Shown here one piece after another: positions 35,691-45,808 of a DNA stretch of 64,000 bases. The notes below the pieces were generated by a model. The model was not told where the DNA came from. It did not search any database and saw only the letters and a list, made by a program, of their open reading frames with translations. Every line of letters begins with the position of its first letter. The stretch's first letter is position 1. The position numbers and the translations under genes are program-made. Origin of the DNA: Aurantibacter_A sp039941195 (GTDB lineage Bacteria; Bacteroidota; Bacteroidia; Flavobacteriales; Flavobacteriaceae); contig NZ_JBDVFA010000027.1 in NCBI RefSeq assembly GCF_039941195.1, positions 1 to 64,000 on the forward strand. The letters are read 5' to 3'.

Positions 35691-36827
35691 ATGAATACTC
35701 GAAAAATTATACTCTCAATAATTGGTGTCTTATTAATAATAGGTGCCTTTTATGCTGCAAACCTAATTATAGATAGTAAAAAAAGCTTTAAGCCTAAGGC
35801 TCAGAAAGTTGTTAAAACTGTATTTGCTGAAATTGTTGAAAATTCTGAGGTACCTATTGTAGTTCCCGCTAATGGTAACCTTGTAGCAAAAAACAAAGTT
35901 GAATTATATGCAGAGGTACAAGGTGTTTTTAAAAGAGGAAACAAGTTATTTAAAACTGGACAGAGTTTTAGGGCAGGAGAAACAATTATAAGTATTGATG
36001 CATCTGAATATAGTGCTAGTGTGCAATCTGCAAAAAGTGATTTGTATAATCAGGTTACAGCCATAATGCCTGATTTACGATTAGACTACCCAGATATCTT
36101 CCCAAAATGGCAAACCTATTTAAGTAGCTTTGATTTAAATAAAGCAACTCCAGATTTGCCAGAAATGGTATCAGAGAAAGAAAAGTTTTTTATTAGTGGA
36201 CGGGGTATTCTTACTAGCTTTTATAATGTTAAGAACCTAGAACAACGTCTTTCTAAATATAGAATTACCGCTCCTTTTAGTGGTGTGCTTACTGAAACGT
36301 TGGTAACGGAGGGTACTTTGGTACGTTCTGGACAAAAGTTGGGTGAATTTATAAATACTGATGTCTACGAATTAGAAGTAGCTGTGAGTAAAAACTTTAG
36401 TGACTTATTAAAAATAGGGGAAAAGGTAGCATTATCGGCTTTAGGAGATACTAAACAATATGAAGGCAAAGTTGCTCGGATTAATGGTAAAGTAGATCAA
36501 GCATCGCAAACAATAAAAGCATTTATTGAAGTGAAAAATAGCGACCTACGAGAGGGTATGTATCTTGAAGCTAACCTAGATGCAAGAAATGAAACGGATG
36601 CTATTGAGGTTGATAGGGGACTTTTGCTAGAAGGTGATAAGATATTTGTAGTTAGAGATACCATTTTAGATTTAATCGATGTTAGGCCTGTTTATTTTTC
36701 AGATAAGAAGGTGGTGCTTAAAGATGTGCCAAATGGAACAGTTATCGTGTCTAAGCCCATATTGGGAGCCTATACAGGTATGGCTGTAAGAATCTTTGAA
36801 GATAAACCTACAAATACCGACAAATAA
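35691..36827 (+). CDS. RND efflux periplasmic adaptor (MFP/HlyD family)
   Basis: This 378-residue protein has one N-terminal membrane anchor (about 7-27) and the adaptor layout: a barrel-sandwich hybrid split around a helical hairpin (AEVQGVFKRGNKLFKTGQSFRAGE near 80 and ITAPFSGVLTETLVTEGTLVRSGQKLG near 195), then beta-barrel and membrane-proximal domains. It bridges the RND pump and the TolC-type channel. Its TAA overlaps the pump ATG by one base (TAATG), so the two are translationally coupled. Substrate unknown. Confidence 0.92.
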   Translation: MNTRKIILSIIGVLLIIGAFYAANLIIDSKKSFKPKAQKVVKTVFAEIVENSEVPIVVPANGNLVAKNKVELYAEVQGVFKRGNKLFKTGQSFRAGETIISIDASEYSASVQSAKSDLYNQVTAIMPDLRLDYPDIFPKWQTYLSSFDLNKATPDLPEMVSEKEKFFISGRGILTSFYNVKNLEQRLSKYRITAPFSGVLTETLVTEGTLVRSGQKLGEFINTDVYELEVAVSKNFSDLLKIGEKVALSALGDTKQYEGKVARINGKVDQASQTIKAFIEVKNSDLREGMYLEANLDARNETDAIEVDRGLLLEGDKIFVVRDTILDLIDVRPVYFSDKKVVLKDVPNGTVIVSKPILGAYTGMAVRIFEDKPTNTDK

Positions 36828-39800
36828 TGCGCAAATTAATAGAGTATTTTATAAGGTATCATGTTGCCGTTACAGTATTGATATTGGCCTTTGCAGTTTT
36901 TGGTATTGTAGGTGCAGTATCACTTAAATCATCATTCTTTCCGCTGACCGATTCTAAAAATGTTTCTATAGCAATAACGTATCCAGGAGCATCACCACAA
37001 GAAGTAGAAGAGGGAATTGTTCTTAAAATTGAGGATAATTTAAAAGGTTTAGAAGGGGTTGATCGAGTTACCTCAACTTCCAGGGAAAATAGCGGTAGTA
37101 TAAATGTAGAAATTGAAAAGGGCAGAGATATTGATTTCATGTTACTCGAAGTTAAAAATGCTGTCGATAGAGTTCCTACATTCCCTACAGGGATGGAGCC
37201 TCTAATTGTTTCTAAATTAGAGGTAGTTCGTCAAACTATAAGTTTTGCAATAAGTGGTAGCGAGATACCTTTGGTAACTTTAAAACAAATAGGTAGAGAG
37301 GTTGAAAATGATATTCGAGGTATTGAAGGAATATCTCAAATTGAAATTTCAGGATACCCAGATGAAGAAATTGAAATTGCAGTTAATGAAAATAGCTTAT
37401 TAGCTTACAATATTTCATTCACAGAAGTTTCGGAGGCAGTGGGGAATGCAAATATTTTAGTAACTGGTGGTAATATTAAAACGAATGCTGAAGAATATTT
37501 AATTCGTGCTAATAACCGTTCGTATTATGGTGATGAATTATCTAATATTATCGTCCGTGCCGATCCTTCTGGGCAAACAGTTCGACTAAAAGATGTTGCG
37601 ATAATACGAGATCGATTCTCTGAAACTCCTAATGCTTCTTTTTTTAATGGCAACCTTTCAGTAAGTACTACCATTACTAGTACCAATACAGAAGATTTAA
37701 TTACTTCAGCTGATAATGTGAAAGCATATATTGAAGAGTTTAATCAGAAGTATGATAATGTAACTCTTAGTGTTGTAAGTGATTTATCAGAAACTTTAAA
37801 GGGAAGAACCCAACTTCTAGTAACTAATGCTTGGCAAGGTATGTTACTTGTACTCATATTTTTGTCTTTATTCCTAAATACAAGATTAGCATTTTGGGTG
37901 GCGTTTGGACTGCCGGTAGCGTTTTTAGGGATGTTTATTTTTGCTGGATTTTTTGATGTAACTATTAATGTTCTTTCTTTATTTGGAATGATTATCGTAA
38001 TAGGTATCCTTGTAGATGATGGTATCGTAATTGCCGAAAATATATATCAGCATTACGAAAAAGGAAAGTCACCGGTTAATGCCGCTATTGACGGAACCTT
38101 GGAAGTGCTGCCACCAATTATATCTGCGATTATTACCACCATCCTGGCTTTTTCAATCTTTCTATTCTTAGATAGTAGAATAGGCGAATTCTTCGGTGAG
38201 GTTTCAGTTATTGTAATTCTTACATTGGTAGTTTCTTTGGTAGAAGCTTTAATTATTTTACCGGCTCACTTGGCCCATTCAAAAGCATTGCAACCTGCTG
38301 AAAAGACTCCAAAAACTGCTATTGGTAGAGCTTTTAGTAAGCTTAGGATTATAAATGAAATGGGTGATCGATTTATGAAATGGATGCGTGATAATATGTA
38401 TGCACCAATGTTGAAATTTGCCCTGAAATATAAAATCTTAACCTTCGGTATTTTCGGTATGGCACTTATTTTAACCCTAGGCTCTGTTGGAGGTGGTGTT
38501 GTAAGAACAGCATTCTTTCCTCGAGTTGCTAGTGATAGAGCATCGATTGAATTATTAATGCCAAATGGAACAAACGAGAAAGTGACAGATTCAATTATTT
38601 CATTAATTGAGGAAAAAGCGGAAATAGTTAACGAAGAATTGACCAAAAAGTATTTAGCTGGAACCGATAAAATTTTGTTTGAAAATATTATTAAAAAGGT
38701 TGGTCCAGGATCTTCGGCAGCAACATTAACGATTAACTTATTGCCTGGTGAAGAAAGACCTGATGCGGTAAAGGCAGATTTAATCACCAGTAGATTACAA
38801 GAATTAGTAGGGCCAGTAATCGGAGTGGAAAGTCTTATTTATGGTTCTGGTGGTAATTTTGGTGGGTCTCCCGTTTCAGTTTCACTTCTGGGTAATAATA
38901 TAGAGGAGTTAAAAGCTGCCAAATTGGAGTTAAAAACAGCTTTGATAAATAACCCTACTTTAAAGGATATAGCAGATAATGACCCAGCTGGTATTAAAGA
39001 GATTCGACTTGAACTAAAGGAAAATGCTCATTTGTTAGGCCTTGATTTAAGAAGTATAATGAACCAAGTTCGTGCAGGTTTCTTTGGCTCTCAAGCACAA
39101 CGATTTCAAAGAGGCCAAGATGAAATAAGAGTTTGGGTACGTTATGATCGTGAAAACCGATCTTCAATTGCAGATTTAGATGAAATGAGAATTGTAACTC
39201 CGACTGGAGATAGAGTTCCATTAAAAGAAATAGCGACTTATGTAATAGAACGTGGTGATGTGGCTATTAATAGACTGGAAGGAAGACGTGAAATCCAAGT
39301 TTCAGCCGATATGAAAGATCCAAAGGACAGCCCAACGGATGTTATGAATCAAATACGGGACGAAATTATGCCCGAAATACAATCTAAATATCATTCTGTT
39401 ACTGCTTCATATGAGGGACAAAGTAGAGAGCAGGGTAAACTTGTTGGTTCCTTAAAATTTGTTGGATTAACAGTGCTCGCCTTAATATATATAACCATAG
39501 CCTTTACCTTTAGAAGTTTTAGTCAACCTTTATTGTTAATATTGCTAATTCCTTTTAGTTTAACAGCTGTAGTATGGGGGCACTGGATTCATGATTTTCC
39601 AGTAAATATTTTATCCCTTTTAGGTATAATTGCTCTTATAGGAATTATGGTGAATGATGGGCTCGTACTAATTGGTAAATTCAATACTAATTTACGGTCA
39701 GGAATGAAGTTTGATGATGCTATATTTGAAGCTGGTAAATCGCGATTCAGAGCTATCTTTTTAACTTCAATTACTACTATTGCTGGTTTAACTCCATTAT

Positions 39801-40054
39801 TATTTGAAACAAGTAGGCAAGCACAATTCTTAAAACCAATGGCAATTTCAATTGCATACGGTATCGGATTTGCTACGGTGTTAACATTAATGGTGTTGCC
39901 GCTCTTTTTGGCTTTTAGTAATAAGTTGAAAGTGAGTACAAAATGGCTGGTGACAGGTGATAAAATAACAAAAGAAGAGGTTGAAAGAGCAATAAAAGAA
40001 CAACAAGATGATTTGCACCTACAGGGCCAAATGTCTAAACCGAGAAGTAATTAA
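36827..40054 (+). CDS. RND efflux transporter permease
   Basis: This 1075-residue inner-membrane pump has the two-fold RND layout: transmembrane helix 1 (about 12-32), a large periplasmic domain, six helices (about 335-485), helix 7 (about 545), a second periplasmic domain, and six helices (about 865-1020). The fourth helix carries GILVDDGIVIAEN, with the Asp pair used for proton relay in AcrB-type pumps. The second half has GIMVNDGLVLIGK at the equivalent place. It is an HAE-type drug/hydrophobe exporter rather than a metal pump as far as sequence shows. Confidence 0.94.
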   Translation: MRKLIEYFIRYHVAVTVLILAFAVFGIVGAVSLKSSFFPLTDSKNVSIAITYPGASPQEVEEGIVLKIEDNLKGLEGVDRVTSTSRENSGSINVEIEKGRDIDFMLLEVKNAVDRVPTFPTGMEPLIVSKLEVVRQTISFAISGSEIPLVTLKQIGREVENDIRGIEGISQIEISGYPDEEIEIAVNENSLLAYNISFTEVSEAVGNANILVTGGNIKTNAEEYLIRANNRSYYGDELSNIIVRADPSGQTVRLKDVAIIRDRFSETPNASFFNGNLSVSTTITSTNTEDLITSADNVKAYIEEFNQKYDNVTLSVVSDLSETLKGRTQLLVTNAWQGMLLVLIFLSLFLNTRLAFWVAFGLPVAFLGMFIFAGFFDVTINVLSLFGMIIVIGILVDDGIVIAENIYQHYEKGKSPVNAAIDGTLEVLPPIISAIITTILAFSIFLFLDSRIGEFFGEVSVIVILTLVVSLVEALIILPAHLAHSKALQPAEKTPKTAIGRAFSKLRIINEMGDRFMKWMRDNMYAPMLKFALKYKILTFGIFGMALILTLGSVGGGVVRTAFFPRVASDRASIELLMPNGTNEKVTDSIISLIEEKAEIVNEELTKKYLAGTDKILFENIIKKVGPGSSAATLTINLLPGEERPDAVKADLITSRLQELVGPVIGVESLIYGSGGNFGGSPVSVSLLGNNIEELKAAKLELKTALINNPTLKDIADNDPAGIKEIRLELKENAHLLGLDLRSIMNQVRAGFFGSQAQRFQRGQDEIRVWVRYDRENRSSIADLDEMRIVTPTGDRVPLKEIATYVIERGDVAINRLEGRREIQVSADMKDPKDSPTDVMNQIRDEIMPEIQSKYHSVTASYEGQSREQGKLVGSLKFVGLTVLALIYITIAFTFRSFSQPLLLILLIPFSLTAVVWGHWIHDFPVNILSLLGIIALIGIMVNDGLVLIGKFNTNLRSGMKFDDAIFEAGKSRFRAIFLTSITTIAGLTPLLFETSRQAQFLKPMAISIAYGIGFATVLTLMVLPLFLAFSNKLKVSTKWLVTGDKITKEEVERAIKEQQDDLHLQGQMSKPRSN

Positions 40055-40119
40055 GCCCAGCTATAATTATAGAAAGGAAATTAGTTTCAATTCCCCAACG
40101 ATTTAGAATGCATAAAAGA

Positions 40120-41487
40120 ATGAAAAATTTATATCTAAGCACCCTATTTATCCTAATTATTACTAGCACTTTATGTGCGCAAGAAAATTTGCTTTCTAAA
40201 GAAGAAGCAGTCAATTTGGCTTTAGAAAATAATTTTGGGATAATGGTGGCAAAGAATCAAGTCGCAATTGCTGAAAACAATAAAGGTGTTCTTAATTCTG
40301 GTTTTTTACCTACACTTACCGGTAGTGCTAGTGCTAACTATGGAAGAAATGATAATCATATAGAATTTCCTGGACGTTTTGAAACAGATCCAGTTACTGG
40401 CGAAACACAACCTTTTCCAGATACTGAATTATATAAAGCAGAAGCGCAGAGTTATAGCACAGCACTTACAGCCAACTATACCTTATTTGATGGTCTTGGA
40501 CGTTTTTATAATTACAAACGTTTGAAAGAGCAGTATCAATTAAGTGAATTGCAAGCAAGAGAAACCATTGAAAATACGGTTTTGGAATTGTTCAGCGTAT
40601 ATTTCGAAATAGCTAGACTTACAGAAAATGAAAATGTATTTCAACAGACATTAGAAACTTCGACGCAACGTATTACACGAGCTGAATATGCATTTGAATA
40701 CGGTCAAAATACAAAACTTGATATTTTAAATGCTCAAGTTGATGTTACTAATGATAGCATTAATTTATTGAATGCAAAACAACAACTTGAAAATGCTAAA
40801 CGTGACTTAAGTGTGTTACTCAATCAAGATTTAAATCGAGTTTATGAGGTGGATACGCTGGTAAATTTCATTCCTAAAATTCAACTCGAAGAATATATGT
40901 CGCAAGTTGATTTGAATAATGTGGCATTATTACAAACCGAGAAAAATTTGGCTATTAATGCCTATGATATAAAAGTTAGTAAATCTGGTTATTTGCCAAC
41001 TTTGGGAGTATCTGGAACATATGGTTGGGGACTAAACCAATCTGCTGCTTCAGCATTTTTTCCTGGAACAAATAATGAGAATACACGGAATTTTGCTTTG
41101 GGTGCAAGTCTATCCTGGAATCTGTTTGATGGTGGAAGTACAACCGTGCAAGTGAAAAACGCAAAAATTGCATATGAGAACCAAGAGTTTTTAAAAGAGC
41201 AAATACTGCTGGAAGTTAATAGAGATTTACAAAATGCAAGAACTATTTATGAAAATCGTCTAAGTGTTTTTCAAATTCAGGAACAAAATGTTATTACCAA
41301 TATTAATAATTTTGAGCGTTCGAAAGAACAATTTCAATTGGGTCAAATAACTTCAATAGAATATAGACAAGCACAAATTAACTTGCTAAACGCCCAAACA
41401 AACAAGAACTTGGCAAAGTATGATGCTAAATTGGCTGAGTTACAATTATTACAATTAACAGGACAATTATTAAATGTTGAACTTTAG
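40120..41487 (+). CDS. TolC-family outer membrane efflux protein
   Basis: I chose the start at 40120 (MKNLYLSTLFILIITSTLCAQE), which gives a standard signal peptide; an ATG four codons earlier is equally in frame. The roughly 455-residue protein is rich in long helices with the pseudo-repeat of outer-membrane factors: NLLSKEEAVNLALENN at the start of the first half, and ENNKGVLNSGFLPTLTGSAS and KVSKSGYLPTLGVSGTYG as equivalent strands. It completes the tripartite efflux operon, 65 bp after the pump gene. Confidence 0.92.
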   Translation: MKNLYLSTLFILIITSTLCAQENLLSKEEAVNLALENNFGIMVAKNQVAIAENNKGVLNSGFLPTLTGSASANYGRNDNHIEFPGRFETDPVTGETQPFPDTELYKAEAQSYSTALTANYTLFDGLGRFYNYKRLKEQYQLSELQARETIENTVLELFSVYFEIARLTENENVFQQTLETSTQRITRAEYAFEYGQNTKLDILNAQVDVTNDSINLLNAKQQLENAKRDLSVLLNQDLNRVYEVDTLVNFIPKIQLEEYMSQVDLNNVALLQTEKNLAINAYDIKVSKSGYLPTLGVSGTYGWGLNQSAASAFFPGTNNENTRNFALGASLSWNLFDGGSTTVQVKNAKIAYENQEFLKEQILLEVNRDLQNARTIYENRLSVFQIQEQNVITNINNFERSKEQFQLGQITSIEYRQAQINLLNAQTNKNLAKYDAKLAELQLLQLTGQLLNVEL

Positions 41488-41559
41488 CGAATCAACTACT
41501 TTTCATTCTTGTTTGGAGGTATAAAAAAAGCTATCTTTTATGACTAAATAAAAGTAGAA

Positions 41560-42582
41560 ATGACCAAAATTGGAGTTGGAATAATTGGAACGGGATCTAT
41601 TGTAAATACGTATAACAAATGTATTTCTGAACTTGAAGGTGTTGAATTAGTAGCACTATATACAAAATCGTCTTCGAGGGTTGCTGAGGTGGAAAAAGCT
41701 TTTGGAGTTCAGGCATTTGATGATCTTGATAAATTGCTTTCCTTACCAGAAATTCAATTAATATGTGTTTGTAATGAAAGTGGTAATCATGGGGAAGCAA
41801 TTCAAAAAGCAGCTGCAGCAGGTAAACATATTTTAAGTGAAAAACCTTTAGAGGTTACTCCCGAAAAAATTGATGAAGTTATCTTAAGTTGTAAAAACAA
41901 CAATGTTATTTTAGGTTGTGTTTTACAGAATAGATGTAGTACAGACTACGTGTTAGCTGAAAGTGCTATTAAAGAAGGAAAACTAGGAAAGTTGTTAATG
42001 GGAAATGCCCATATAAATTGGTATCGTAATAAAGAGTATTACGCTAAAAATCCGTGGAGGGGAACGAAACGTTTTGATGGTGGTGCCGCGTTTATGAATC
42101 AAGGAATACATACCATAGATTTATTACTGAATTTAATGGGTGATGTAAAGTCTGTTTTTGGTAATGTAAAAACAATGGTACATTCCATCGAAGGTGAGGA
42201 TGTTGGAATTGGAGTGTTAAATTTTAAAAATGGAGCTATTGGCACAATAACAGGTGGTACAGCTTTGTATCCTGGTTATTCTGAACGATTAGAAATATTT
42301 GGAGAACGCGGTAGTATTTTGTTAGAAGGGGGAAAGATTATTCAATGGAATATTCTTGATGCGGATAAACCTAAACTATTAGATTCTAGTTCTGATGGTA
42401 GTGGGGCGTCTGACCCAACAAGTATTGGACATGAAAATCATAAAACTGTTATTCAAGATATGATTACTGCAATTAAAGAAAGTGGTAAGCCTATGGTAGA
42501 TGGTGCTGAAGCCAGAAAAGCCGTAGCAGTTATTACTGCATTTTATCGATCTTCGGAAGCTGAAGAATTGGTTCAGTTATAA
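41560..42582 (+). CDS. Gfo/Idh/MocA-family oxidoreductase
   Basis: This 340-residue protein has an N-terminal NAD-binding Rossmann fold (GVGIIGTGSIVNTYNK), the family motif with the catalytic-region Lys (SEKPLEVTPE at about 98-107) and a C-terminal alpha/beta substrate domain (WRGTKRFDGGAAFMNQGIHTID near 165-185, probable His). Members oxidise or reduce sugars and inositols. The substrate cannot be told. It is separated by 16 bp from the CPxCG gene and faces the Planctomycete-type cluster, which may use the same carbohydrate source. Confidence 0.9.
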   Translation: MTKIGVGIIGTGSIVNTYNKCISELEGVELVALYTKSSSRVAEVEKAFGVQAFDDLDKLLSLPEIQLICVCNESGNHGEAIQKAAAAGKHILSEKPLEVTPEKIDEVILSCKNNNVILGCVLQNRCSTDYVLAESAIKEGKLGKLLMGNAHINWYRNKEYYAKNPWRGTKRFDGGAAFMNQGIHTIDLLLNLMGDVKSVFGNVKTMVHSIEGEDVGIGVLNFKNGAIGTITGGTALYPGYSERLEIFGERGSILLEGGKIIQWNILDADKPKLLDSSSDGSGASDPTSIGHENHKTVIQDMITAIKESGKPMVDGAEARKAVAVITAFYRSSEAEELVQL

Positions 42583-42598
42583 TTTCTAAACATATAAA

Positions 42599-42781
42599 AT
42601 GTATGAACATTTTTTTCAATGCCCATATTGTTGGGAAGAGATATCAATGTTAATGGATACCTCAATTCAACAACAAACTTATGTTGAAGATTGTGAAGTA
42701 TGTTGTAATCCTATTGAGATAACAACAACTTTTAATATGGGAGAATTGTCAGCTGTTGAAATAAATGAGTTAGGACAATAG
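42599..42781 (+). CDS. Small CPxCG-motif cysteine-rich protein
   Basis: This 60-residue protein has two zinc-ribbon-like cysteine pairs (CPYCWEEI near residue 8 and CEVCCNPIE near 33) and an acidic C-terminus. It matches the short CPXCG-motif family of unknown function seen in many Proteobacteria and Bacteroidota. It follows the Gfo/Idh gene by 16 bp and is convergent with the cytochrome-LRR gene, with only 5 bp between the stops and no terminator. Confidence 0.85.
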   Translation: MYEHFFQCPYCWEEISMLMDTSIQQQTYVEDCEVCCNPIEITTTFNMGELSAVEINELGQ

Positions 42782-42786
42782 AAGTA

Positions 42787-44157
42787 TTACCCTTCGCCCA
42801 AAATTATTTCTAAGTCCTCTTTGTTATCAGAAATATTCTTAGCTGATACTGGATTTACTTTTGTTCCCCATAGATAGACACGTTTTAAACCGCCCATTTT
42901 TTCAATATTAGATAAACTAGAATCAGTAACTTTCGTGCCATAAAGATTTAAAGATTCTAGATGACTTAATCCGGTTAAATGGGAAATACCATTATCTGAA
43001 ATATTAGTGTTTTCTAATTGTAGTCGAGTTAAGTTTGTAAAACCGGATATAGATGATAGCCAATCACTTTCCACATTAGTTCGGGCTAGTGATAACCATG
43101 TAATATGGTTTTTAACTTCTTCTAATGCTTTAATTTTCTCTTGAGTTAAATCGTTGCCAGAATATTTTATATCTAAAAGTGGATTGGTAGCCCCTAAAGT
43201 ATTTACGGTAAAACCAAGATTTATCAAAGCAGTTATTTTAGTGCTATCAGCTGGAGCAATGGTTACAGTTTCATACCAAGGTTTCGGATTCATATCAAGA
43301 CCAAATCTTCTTAATAAAACAGGCTTTATATTCTCATCAACGGCAAAGGTAGAAGCTGGATCTTCATACGAAGCGCCTTTATTTATCCACCATTCTACTG
43401 TTTTAATCTCATCATACGTTAAAGCATTTTTCGTAGGTGGCATAAATTTGATGTTTTTTTGTGGTAAAGTAATACGCCTAAATAATTCACTTTCCTCCAA
43501 ATTACCAGGTGCAATTGCTAGACCTCCATCCCCACCAAGTTGTATGGAATCGATATGAGCCATATTAAGGCCACCTCTTTTTACTTCATTGTTGTGACAC
43601 GCAAAACATTTTACTTGAAATATAGGCTGAATTAAATCCTTATAAACTAAAACCGAATCTGGAGTTCCCAATAGCACTAAGGAATCTTTTTGGTTGGAAA
43701 CTCCTAATATACCTTGTATCGATTCTGGAGCATATTCGGTTAAGTAGGTCTCCCCATGGGTAAGATTCCCTCCTTTATGACCTTCAATCGAAAGCATTAA
43801 AAGTAGCACTATATTAAACCCGTTTTGCAGTAATTTAGAATAAGAATTGGGCTTCTTTTTTAACCACCATCCTACAAAAGCAAATATAACAAGTGCAATT
43901 CCTAGCCAGCGATGCGAAAAGAGCATGTCCTCTTCGTATAATCCAGTTTCTCCTAACCACCAACCAGAAAAGGCTGCTGCGGCTGCGCTAACAGCGCCTA
44001 ATAACCATGCTATTGGAATTAGTTTACTTCTTGTTTCAACTTTTCGAAAATTCTCAAACCATTCTAATAAAATAGCTAAGATTAAAAATCCAATAGGTAA
44101 ATGAACAAACAATGGATGAAAACGGCCTAAAAATGTTGAAAACTCTAATGCTAACAT
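42787..44157 (-). CDS. Membrane protein with Planctomycete-type cytochrome c and LRR domains
   Basis: This 456-residue protein begins with a DUF2231-like membrane part (about four helices, residues 10-125). A single haem c site follows (CFACHN near 185) in a Planctomycete cytochrome C domain that includes FMPPTKNALTYDEIKTVEWW near 240. A C-terminal domain of plain LRRs comes last (about 345-440, LTRLQLENTNISDNGISHL). The haem domain must lie in the periplasm. It is the last gene of a minus-strand cluster with DUF1501 and two PSD1 proteins, suggesting a redox or surface-degradation system. Function unknown. Confidence 0.85.
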   Translation of the reverse strand: MLALEFSTFLGRFHPLFVHLPIGFLILAILLEWFENFRKVETRSKLIPIAWLLGAVSAAAAAFSGWWLGETGLYEEDMLFSHRWLGIALVIFAFVGWWLKKKPNSYSKLLQNGFNIVLLLMLSIEGHKGGNLTHGETYLTEYAPESIQGILGVSNQKDSLVLLGTPDSVLVYKDLIQPIFQVKCFACHNNEVKRGGLNMAHIDSIQLGGDGGLAIAPGNLEESELFRRITLPQKNIKFMPPTKNALTYDEIKTVEWWINKGASYEDPASTFAVDENIKPVLLRRFGLDMNPKPWYETVTIAPADSTKITALINLGFTVNTLGATNPLLDIKYSGNDLTQEKIKALEEVKNHITWLSLARTNVESDWLSSISGFTNLTRLQLENTNISDNGISHLTGLSHLESLNLYGTKVTDSSLSNIEKMGGLKRVYLWGTKVNPVSAKNISDNKEDLEIILGEG

Positions 44158-44330
44158 TCAAACTTATTTTTGGTGTGATTATTAAATTTTATTGATTGAA
44201 AACGATTTACAACCTTTACATAGTCTTGTACATAAGATGCTTAAAGGTTTGTGATTTGATACTTGCAAAGTGGATTTTTTAGAGTCAACTTTTGTATAGT
44301 TATTTATGTAATTCATAATTATAATTTAAA

Positions 44331-45794
44331 CTACGCTAAAATTTCTTTTACTACATCTCCATGGACATCTGTAAGTCGATATCGTCTTCCTTGAAATTTA
44401 AAAGTAAGGCGTTCATGATCCACGCCCAATAAATGCATTAAAGTGGCTTGAAAATCATGCACATGTACTGGACGTTGGGCAACATTATACCCGAAGTCAT
44501 CAGTTGCACCCAGTGTAAATCCTTTTTTTATTCCAGCACCAGCCATAAATATGGTAAAACATTTTGGGTGATGATCTCTACCGAAATTATCCGGAGTTAA
44601 TTTACCTTGAGAATAATTAGTTCTTCCAAATTCTCCTCCCCAAACAACCAAAGTATCCTCAAGCATACCTCGTTGTTTTAAGTCCGTAATTAATGCTGCT
44701 GTAGCTTGATCGGTTTCTTTGCATTGTACTTTAATTGCATTTGGTAAGTTTCCGTGTTGATCCCAACCTTGGTGATATAATTGAATGAATTTTACATCGC
44801 GTTCTGCTAGTCTGCGGGCTAATATACAATTGGCAGCATAGGTACCTGGTTTACGACTATCTTCTCCATACATTTCATATGTTGCATCTGATTCGTCTTT
44901 AGTGTCCATAATTTCTGGCACCGAAGTTTGCATTCGAAAAGCCATTTCATATTGCGCCATTCGAGCAAGAATTTCTGGGTCACCTACATCATTATGATTT
45001 AGTTGTTCTAATTTTTGTAAATGATCTAATTGTTCACGCCTACTTTTTCCATCAATTCCGGGTGGATTTGTTAAATAAAGAACAGGATCTTTACCTGATC
45101 TAAATTGTACCCCTTGATGTTGCGAGGGTAAAAAACCATTACCCCATGCTCTGGAATAAAGAGGTTGACCAAACTTGTCTTTGGTAACTAAGACTACGAA
45201 TTCTGGTAAATTTTTATTGTCGGTACCCAATCCATAGCTTACCCACGATCCTATTGATGGACGACCAGGTAATTGCGATCCTGTTTGAAAAAATGTTACT
45301 GCAGGATCATGATTAATAGCCTCGGTATACATTGATTTTATAAAGCAAAGTTCATCAACTATTTTGGCAGTATGTGGCATTAAATTAGACATCCATGCGC
45401 CACTATCTCCATGTTGCTTAAAATCAAATACCGTACCTGCTATTGGCAAGGTTGCTTGACCAGAAGACATACCGGTTAATCGCTGTTCTCCTTGTACACT
45501 TTTTGGTAAATCTTGCCCTTGCATTTTATTCAATAAAGGCTTGTAGTCAAAAAGATCCAATTGTGAAGGTGCGCCACTTTGAAATAAATATATTACACGT
45601 TTAACTTTTGCCGGGAAATGAGGATTGCCTAAAACACCTCCACCACCAAGCGAACTAACTAAGTCTTGCTTGTTATTCGAAAACAAATCCATTGGGTCTA
45701 ACATGGAGGCCATGGACAGCGCTCCCATGCCTAAACTTGTCTTCGTTAAAAAGTCGCGTCTTGAATAATTTTTTTTATGATTGTGAGTACACAT
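44331..45794 (-). CDS. DUF1501 (sulfatase-like) Tat-exported protein
   Basis: This 487-residue protein starts with a twin-arginine signal (YSRRDFLTKTSLGMGALSMA). The remainder fits DUF1501, an alkaline-phosphatase/sulfatase superfamily group common in Planctomycetes: YLFQSGAPSQLDLFDYKP near 68, PHTAKIVDELCFIKSMY, DQHGNLPNAIKVQCKETDQA near 345, VVWGGEFGRTNYSQG near 385 and GRDHHPKCFTIFMAGAGIKKG near 405. The His/Asp-rich segments may bind metal. It is encoded 14 bp after the PSD1 gene, as DUF1501 genes usually are in Planctomycetes. Substrate unknown. Confidence 0.9.
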   Translation of the reverse strand: MCTHNHKKNYSRRDFLTKTSLGMGALSMASMLDPMDLFSNNKQDLVSSLGGGGVLGNPHFPAKVKRVIYLFQSGAPSQLDLFDYKPLLNKMQGQDLPKSVQGEQRLTGMSSGQATLPIAGTVFDFKQHGDSGAWMSNLMPHTAKIVDELCFIKSMYTEAINHDPAVTFFQTGSQLPGRPSIGSWVSYGLGTDNKNLPEFVVLVTKDKFGQPLYSRAWGNGFLPSQHQGVQFRSGKDPVLYLTNPPGIDGKSRREQLDHLQKLEQLNHNDVGDPEILARMAQYEMAFRMQTSVPEIMDTKDESDATYEMYGEDSRKPGTYAANCILARRLAERDVKFIQLYHQGWDQHGNLPNAIKVQCKETDQATAALITDLKQRGMLEDTLVVWGGEFGRTNYSQGKLTPDNFGRDHHPKCFTIFMAGAGIKKGFTLGATDDFGYNVAQRPVHVHDFQATLMHLLGVDHERLTFKFQGRRYRLTDVHGDVVKEILA

Positions 45795-45808
45795 TTTGTT
45801 TTCGAGTA

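Noticed and set aside
44194..44316. 40-codon minus-strand frame between DUF1501 and cytochrome-LRR genes with a CTRLCKGC segment
   Set aside because: Too short, no family character and no terminator or coupling; kept only as a note because the gap is 173 bp.
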